Source: Sulfurovum sp.
GTDB lineage: Bacteria > Campylobacterota > Campylobacteria > Campylobacterales > Sulfurovaceae
Length of the DNA: 35,588 nucleotides
Reading direction: 5' to 3'
Assembly: GCA_026991605.1 (NCBI GenBank)
Contig: JALXBG010000157.1
Span: forward strand, 1-35,588
A program made the position numbers and the translations under genes. The notes below the pieces were generated by a model. That model did not search any database and was not told the DNA's origin. It worked only from the letters and a program-made list of their open reading frames with translations. Position 1 is the stretch's first letter, and each line of letters begins with the position of its first letter. Shown piece by piece: positions 30,632-35,588 of this stretch.

Positions 30632-31116
30632 TGTACTTTAACAAACAACGAAAAGCTTTTTCGATGATTACTGCTATTATAGTCATCGTACTGATGGCAT
30701 CGGTAGGGGCTTTTGTCATGAGTCTCTCTGGTAAAATGGTCAAAGAGACCACCACACAGTTTCAAAGAGAACAAGCCATGCTCTTAGCCAAAAGCTACAC
30801 AGAGTATGCCATTATGGCGGTGATGGCAAATAATCGTGTAGCTGGTGGTTGTCTAAAAACCATTAATGGGGATGATATCATACGTAATGAAGCTAATGGA
30901 GGATTTGAAGTACGTGTCGAACTAAACTATATTAGTAACAATACTGGTATGCTTACAGGTTGTGCTGCTGCTCCTGATCGTGTATTTTCAGATGCTGCGG
31001 TAACCCCTGAATCTGCCCTTAATATCATCGTAGATGTCTATGTCAAATACCATGATTTAGATGGTGCGGGGGCTAATTGGATAACTTATCACAAAAGGAC
31101 ACTACAAAAGATATGA
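30631..31116 (+). CDS. Minor pilin-like protein (PilX-like topology)
   Basis: KAFSMITAIIVIVLMASVGAFVMSLSGKMV N-terminal hydrophobic helix lacking Glu5; gene overlaps neighbours. Confidence 0.65.
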   Translation: MYFNKQRKAFSMITAIIVIVLMASVGAFVMSLSGKMVKETTTQFQREQAMLLAKSYTEYAIMAVMANNRVAGGCLKTINGDDIIRNEANGGFEVRVELNYISNNTGMLTGCAAAPDRVFSDAAVTPESALNIIVDVYVKYHDLDGAGANWITYHKRTLQKI

Positions 31117-31772
31117 TTGATAAAAAACAAAATAGTAGACCTGCTTTTACCATGATAGAGTTGGTATTTGTCATCGTAGTACTTGGTATTCTTGCAGCTA
31201 TGGCAATGCCAAGACTAGAACGTGACCTGAGTCAAGAAGCAGCAGATGACATCCTCTCGCAAATTCGTTATACACAACACCTTGCACTTGTGGATGATAT
31301 GCACGAATTTGATGATCCACAATGGCAACGCAAATTTTGGCGTATAGATTTTAATGCCTGTAATGGCGGTGGTTTATATTTTCGTATAGGTAGTGACAGT
31401 GACAACACTGGTAATGGATTTCTTGAAACTGAAGCTGCATATGACCCACTCAACGGAAAATCACTTTTTGCAATCAATACTACATGTAACAACTCTACCA
31501 CAAACCCCAATGTGCTCTTAGGTAAAAAATATGGTGTTAATAGTGTTGCTGGTAGAGGTGGATGTAATGGTTTACGATATATAGGATTTGACCATTTAGG
31601 AAGACCCCATACAGGATTTCAAAATTCTGCTATTCCAAATTATGCTAGCTACATGAAAGATACCCATGGAGCATGTCATTTTAAGTTTACACTTGACAAT
31701 GGTAAATCTTTCACGATAGAAATAGCCCCTGAAACAGGCTACGCGCATATCGTTACTCAAAATAATTCTTAA
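31113..31772 (+). CDS. Type IV prepilin-like protein
   Basis: RPAFTMIELVFVIVVLGILAAMAMPRLE motif; ATGA overlap with upstream stop (track start 31077 is upstream). Confidence 0.9.
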   Translation: MIDKKQNSRPAFTMIELVFVIVVLGILAAMAMPRLERDLSQEAADDILSQIRYTQHLALVDDMHEFDDPQWQRKFWRIDFNACNGGGLYFRIGSDSDNTGNGFLETEAAYDPLNGKSLFAINTTCNNSTTNPNVLLGKKYGVNSVAGRGGCNGLRYIGFDHLGRPHTGFQNSAIPNYASYMKDTHGACHFKFTLDNGKSFTIEIAPETGYAHIVTQNNS

Positions 31773-31780
31773 CATTAATA

Positions 31781-31955
31781 TACGGAAAATGAGCTAAGCT
31801 CATCTTTCCTATGCTGTACGCTGTGTATACTTCAGCAGTAGGCTCAAAGTACTGGTACTTTTTCATTAAACATACGGAAAATGAGCCAAGCTCATCTTTC
31901 CTACGCTGTACGCTGTGTATACTTCAGCAGTAGGCTCAAAGTACTGGTACTTTTC
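31781..31955. repeat. Tandem duplication, ~84-bp unit with 92-bp period, each with three potential hairpins
   Basis: Copies start at 31781 and 31873: tacggaaaatgagcYaagctcatctttcctaYgctgtacgctgtgtatacttcagcagtaggctcaaagtactggtactttt. Last hairpin AAAGTACTGGTACTTTT is terminator-like. Confidence 0.85.
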
Positions 31956-32042
31956 AATCCACATTTACCCTTCATTAAGTATCTTAAGTTACAATTAAGT
32001 ATGTATCGTAAAGATGCATATCTTATAACTAAAGGATATTTT

Positions 32043-32579
32043 ATGAAACGTAGTATTACAGGTAGACATTTTGAATTAACAGAACCAATCAAAAATTATG
32101 CAGAAGCAGCCGTAGATGTATTGGACAAGTATAACCTTGACATCACCACAGCAAATACAGTTATTTCAAAAAGTGAAAAAAAAGGGTTTACGGTAGAGTT
32201 TATCGTAAACTTGAAAGATAAAAACACCATTGTAATCACGCAGAATGATAAAGATGTATATGCTGCGATTGACCTAGCTATAGAGAGAGTAAAAAAATCA
32301 CTCAGACGCCATGCAGACAAAATTAAAGGGCATCGCATTACCTCTTTTAAAGATTTGGGGTCAGAAGCAGAAGCCGTATTAGAGCAGCTTGATTACGTTG
32401 AACAAACTGAACCAGAGATTGTTCCTATGGACTTGGAACTTCATAAGCCAATGGATTTCGATGAAGCCATCGACGCACTCAAAGCAGAAAAGAAAAGACA
32501 ATTCATCGTCTTTAACGACCATGATGGCGTGATGAGAGTCATGTATAAAAGAGCTGATGGGAAATTCGGACTTTATTAA
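32043..32579 (+). CDS. hpf: Ribosome hibernation promoting factor, long form
   Basis: MKRSITGRHFELTEPIKNYAEAAVDVLDKY... with C-terminal domain PMDFDEAIDALKAEKKRQFIVFNDHDGVMRVMYKRADGKFGLY. ATG at 32043 chosen over 31881. Confidence 0.92.
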   Translation: MKRSITGRHFELTEPIKNYAEAAVDVLDKYNLDITTANTVISKSEKKGFTVEFIVNLKDKNTIVITQNDKDVYAAIDLAIERVKKSLRRHADKIKGHRITSFKDLGSEAEAVLEQLDYVEQTEPEIVPMDLELHKPMDFDEAIDALKAEKKRQFIVFNDHDGVMRVMYKRADGKFGLY

Positions 32580-32655
32580 CGGTAGAGGCAGACCCGTGTG
32601 TCTGCCCTCTTAATCTCTTGAATTCTTGGACAGACACATGGGTCTGCCCCTGCGG
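32580..32655. repeat. REP/BIME-like palindrome pair
   Basis: GGCAGAC-ccgtgt-GTCTGCC (32587-32606); GCAGACCCGTGTGTCTG and CAGACACATGGGTCTGC (32631-32647) are reverse complements with one mismatch. Confidence 0.7.
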
Positions 32656-32656
32656 T

Positions 32657-32727
32657 ATTTTAATTCTATTTTTAGCCCTAGCAAGCACCTCTTCATCTTC
32701 CCCCCCCTATCACATATATATCAACCC
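32657..32727 (-). pseudogene. Remnant of the tail of a gene homologous to the partial CDS at 35416-35588
   Basis: 32657-32704 aligns with 35435-35482 at about 38/48 positions, ending in an identical 19-bp cacctcttcatcttccccc. Minus strand encodes GEDEEVLARAKNRI vs GEDEEVVIRAKSRL. Confidence 0.55.
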
Positions 32728-32775
32728 AAGGCACTACTTTAAGATACATACGTTAAAATTATCAACAGTACATTT

Positions 32776-32856
32776 AATAATATGCCAAACTTACTGTGAA
32801 GTAAGGACGGAAAATTATGGGTCTTAATCTCCTTAAGATTGCCAGATTGCGCCTAA
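32776..32856 (+). ncRNA. c-di-GMP-I riboswitch (GEMM-I) upstream of Ig-repeat lipoprotein
   Basis: UGCCAAACUUACUGUGAAGUAAGGACGGAAAAUUAUGGGUCUUAAUCUCCUUAAGAUUGCCAGAUUGC; P1b CUUACU-GUGA-AGUAAG; G20, A47, C92 equivalents present. Confidence 0.83.
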
Positions 32857-32943
32857 AATCTGGAATGTAGTATTATATTTTTAACTCTTTTCCTTATTTT
32901 ATACCTATGTACACCACATATCATACATACAAAAGGGAATATC

Positions 32944-35358
32944 ATGAAGAACATACTCTATAGTTTTCTTATTGCTTTTGCTCTCCTACTTACAGGATGT
33001 GCCAATGCAGGAAAAGACCAACAAGTCAATGCAAATACACTTGTAACACTCAATGGAAATGCTAGTACACCTAGCGCAAAAGGACAAATTACAACCTATA
33101 AATGGAAACAAATAAAAGGAAAAAAGGTTAGACTTTCAAACAAAAAAATAGTCTCCCCTACTTTTACTGCACCAAATGTAAACAAAAAGAAAAAACTTGT
33201 TTTTAGACTCACTACCACAGAAACAGGTGGTATATACTCACCATTAAAAACCCGTGACTATGTTATCATTACAGTCTTGCCTACTACCAGCACTGATGTC
33301 GATACAGTAAAACCTGTGCTTACGCTCAATGGAGATACAAACATTACCTTAACCTTAACTGTAGGAGATACCTATGTAGATGCAGGTGCTACAGCAACTG
33401 ACAATAAAGATGGTGATATAACAGACGCTATCGTGGTTGATAATCCTGTAGATACTACAACTGCTGGAACATACACCATCACATATACAGTTAGTGATGC
33501 AGCAGGTAATGAAGCTACTGCAACACGTACAGTCACCGTAGTACTACCAACAGATACGACTGCACCAGTCATTACACTTAATGGTGGGGATGTTACTTTA
33601 ACTGTAGGAGAGACCTATACAGAAGAAGGTGCTACTGCTACTGATGACCGAGATGGCAATGTAACTGTAGATATCAATGGTACAGTTAATACTACAACTG
33701 CAGGCATTTATACCATTGTCTACACTGCTTCTGATTTAGCTGGAAATCAAGCTTCACCAGTTACACGCACAGTTACCGTAAATGCTTTAACCAATCATGC
33801 ACCAACGGCTAATGATTTATCTGTAACAACCTCCAAAAATACCTCACTTGATATCAATGTTACAGTAGAAGACAGCGATGGAGACACCTTGATGTATAAT
33901 CTACATACCATGCCTGATCATGGCACACTCACTGGTGAACTCCCAAATGTTACCTACCATCCAAACGCTGAGTATGTGGGAACTGACTACTTTACTTTTA
34001 GTGCGATGGATGGACACCTAGCAGAATCTACTGAAGCAAATGTTAGTATCACCATCACAGACAATACTATAGGCACGAGTACACTTAATGGTAGAGTAAC
34101 TGACATTAACGGTACAGGAATCTTTGGTGCGCAAGTAACTGTTGCAGGGACTACTGTTACTACAGATAACAATGGTAGCTACTCACTTTCAAATGTTCCA
34201 GCAGGCGAAAGAGTATTGGTAAATGTTACACATCCTGACTATTTGGCTAACAGTCGTGTGACAGATGTCAACACAACTGACATCAACCTAAATATCACAC
34301 TTGATACACCAAAAGCTACTCTGACATTTGATGCAGCTGAGGGTGCTACAGTTAGCCAAAGCAATGGTGCTTCTGTAGAGTTACCAGTAAACGGATACAT
34401 AGATGCAAATGGCACTGCTTATACAGGCACAGTAACTGTCAAAATGTCTTATCATGCGATTACCACACAGGAGGGTAGAGCAACTTTTCCTGGTACATTT
34501 GAAGGGATTGAAGGAAATACAACTTTCCCTATTCAGTCTTATGGATTTATGAATGTTGAACTTACTGATGCAAATGGCAATCCACTAAATCTAGATGGCG
34601 AAAGCATAGCAACACTTACTTACCCTAATGACACATCTCTTAATACTCCTTCTACTGTACCATTATGGTATTATGATGAGGAACAAGGATACTGGGTGCA
34701 AGAAGGTGAAGCAACCAATAGTGGGCACTATTCTACATATGTAGGAACAGTCACTCACTTCACATCATGGAACCTAGATGCCAAAGGTCCTAAAGCTAAA
34801 TTTACAGGGTGCGTAGAAGATGAAAATGGTACTCGTGTATCTAACGCACGAGTACAATTCAAATCAATCAATTGGGATTCATATGTAGTACCTACTGATA
34901 TAAATGGTGATATTTCTGTGTATGCCTTGCTCTCTGGAAAAAATCTAAAATTTACTGCATACAAACTTATAGGCCCTTCTTACTATTATGGGGAATATCC
35001 TTCTCCTATTAATCTCAAGGAGGGAGAAAATAAAATACTTGATACATGCATTATACTCAAAAAGAGAACGGTATCATACAATACAACAATCAAAATCATA
35101 GGAAATGTAAAATACTATAATAATCAAAATTATAATTATACTCCAGTACTTATTGTACAAGGTATTAATAGTGGTTTAGTCTATTATTTAGAAGAAAATG
35201 TGCCAGAAGGAAGTTTCAACATCAATGTACCAATATTAAATGATGATGTAGAATTTAGGGTTTCTACTCCAGGCTGTAGTCATGGTAAAACTTTTTTACT
35301 AAAACCAAATACAAACTTATACAATGTAGAAACAATTGATTTTATTCCTGTGTGCTAA
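32944..35358 (+). CDS. Large lipoprotein with PKD/Ig-like, DUF5011-like, cadherin-like and carboxypeptidase-regulatory-like domains
   Basis: Lipobox ALLLTGC; repeats PVLTLNGDTNITLTLTVGDTYVDAGATATDNKDGDIT and PVITLNGGDVTLTVGETYTEEGATATDDRDGNVT; STLNGRVTDINGTGIFGAQVTVAGTTVTTDNNGSYSLSNVPAGERV. Confidence 0.87.
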   Translation: MKNILYSFLIAFALLLTGCANAGKDQQVNANTLVTLNGNASTPSAKGQITTYKWKQIKGKKVRLSNKKIVSPTFTAPNVNKKKKLVFRLTTTETGGIYSPLKTRDYVIITVLPTTSTDVDTVKPVLTLNGDTNITLTLTVGDTYVDAGATATDNKDGDITDAIVVDNPVDTTTAGTYTITYTVSDAAGNEATATRTVTVVLPTDTTAPVITLNGGDVTLTVGETYTEEGATATDDRDGNVTVDINGTVNTTTAGIYTIVYTASDLAGNQASPVTRTVTVNALTNHAPTANDLSVTTSKNTSLDINVTVEDSDGDTLMYNLHTMPDHGTLTGELPNVTYHPNAEYVGTDYFTFSAMDGHLAESTEANVSITITDNTIGTSTLNGRVTDINGTGIFGAQVTVAGTTVTTDNNGSYSLSNVPAGERVLVNVTHPDYLANSRVTDVNTTDINLNITLDTPKATLTFDAAEGATVSQSNGASVELPVNGYIDANGTAYTGTVTVKMSYHAITTQEGRATFPGTFEGIEGNTTFPIQSYGFMNVELTDANGNPLNLDGESIATLTYPNDTSLNTPSTVPLWYYDEEQGYWVQEGEATNSGHYSTYVGTVTHFTSWNLDAKGPKAKFTGCVEDENGTRVSNARVQFKSINWDSYVVPTDINGDISVYALLSGKNLKFTAYKLIGPSYYYGEYPSPINLKEGENKILDTCIILKKRTVSYNTTIKIIGNVKYYNNQNYNYTPVLIVQGINSGLVYYLEENVPEGSFNINVPILNDDVEFRVSTPGCSHGKTFLLKPNTNLYNVETIDFIPVC

Positions 35359-35415
35359 AATTATTTAATCACTTTCATATGCTATCACATTATGTGTATA
35401 GTATATGATAAAAAG

Positions 35416-35588
35416 CTATAGGGATATTTTTGAAATTACCAATCTACTTTTTGCCCTAATCACCACCTCTTCATCTTCCCCCATATCCAACCACTTAAAT
35501 TTCTGACCACTTTGTATGGTACCATTAAGGATGTCACCAGAGTCTCTAAATTTCAAGTCTAGTTTTGCAATATCAAAGCCATTGGTAG
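35416..35588 (-). CDS. C-terminal fragment of an uncharacterised protein (runs off window end)
   Basis: Minus strand open from the window end to TAG at 35418-35416: TNGFDIAKLDLKFRDSGDILNGTIQSGQKFKWLDMGEDEEVVIRAKSRLVISKISL*. Related remnant at 32657-32727 supports it being a real coding tail. Confidence 0.55.
   Translation of the reverse strand, partial: TNGFDIAKLDLKFRDSGDILNGTIQSGQKFKWLDMGEDEEVVIRAKSRLVISKISL

Noticed and set aside
31781-31955. CRISPR-like repeat
   Set aside because: Only two copies of an ~84-bp unit with an 8-bp gap; no short repeats with unique spacers and no cas genes.
31881-32042. Upstream in-frame extension of the hpf ORF
   Set aside because: Runs through the tandem repeat; the conserved HPF N-terminus MKRSITGRHFEL starts at 32043.
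35380-35440. Possible fifth riboswitch (aaaagctatagggatattt)
   Set aside because: Lacks the [CU]AAAC-P1b-GNRA portion and the 3' UU[AG]C motif; resemblance limited to a short AAAGC stretch.
1-35588. tRNA/rRNA genes, transposases, integrases or prophage genes
   Set aside because: None recognised in the ORF translations or intergenic sequence by reading; no tool-based search was possible.

Overview
Chromosomal window from a Campylobacterota-like bacterium (Sulfurovum/Sulfurimonas-type gene content; inferred from protein character, no database search was run). Housekeeping genes: HU tail, dnaJ, recR, guaA, nhaD-type antiporter, nadB, DUF721/DciA-like, uvrC, lon, bamD and long-form hpf. Set among them are four accessory transcription units. 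Each is preceded by what reads as a c-di-GMP-I (GEMM-I) riboswitch: (i) a DUF1800-DUF1501 pair (minus strand), (ii) a PAS / Hpt / NIT-hybrid histidine kinase / receiver operon, (iii) a ~1965-aa PKD/DUF11-type secreted protein followed by four prepilin-like genes, (iv) an ~800-aa Ig-like-repeat lipoprotein. All four aptamers keep the ligand-contacting G20, A47 and C92 equivalents (Vc2 numbering) and a GNRA tetraloop. The main hypothesis is therefore a local c-di-GMP-controlled surface/adhesion regulon that also feeds a phosphorelay. Other observations: a 92-bp-period tandem duplication of a three-hairpin element downstream of the prepilin genes, a family of BIME-like intergenic palindromes with rewritten stems, a duplicated gene-tail remnant flanking the lipoprotein cassette, an inverted repeat between dnaJ and the Dabb gene, and an unlisted 43-codon lipoprotein gene. 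No tRNA, rRNA, CRISPR or transposase was seen.
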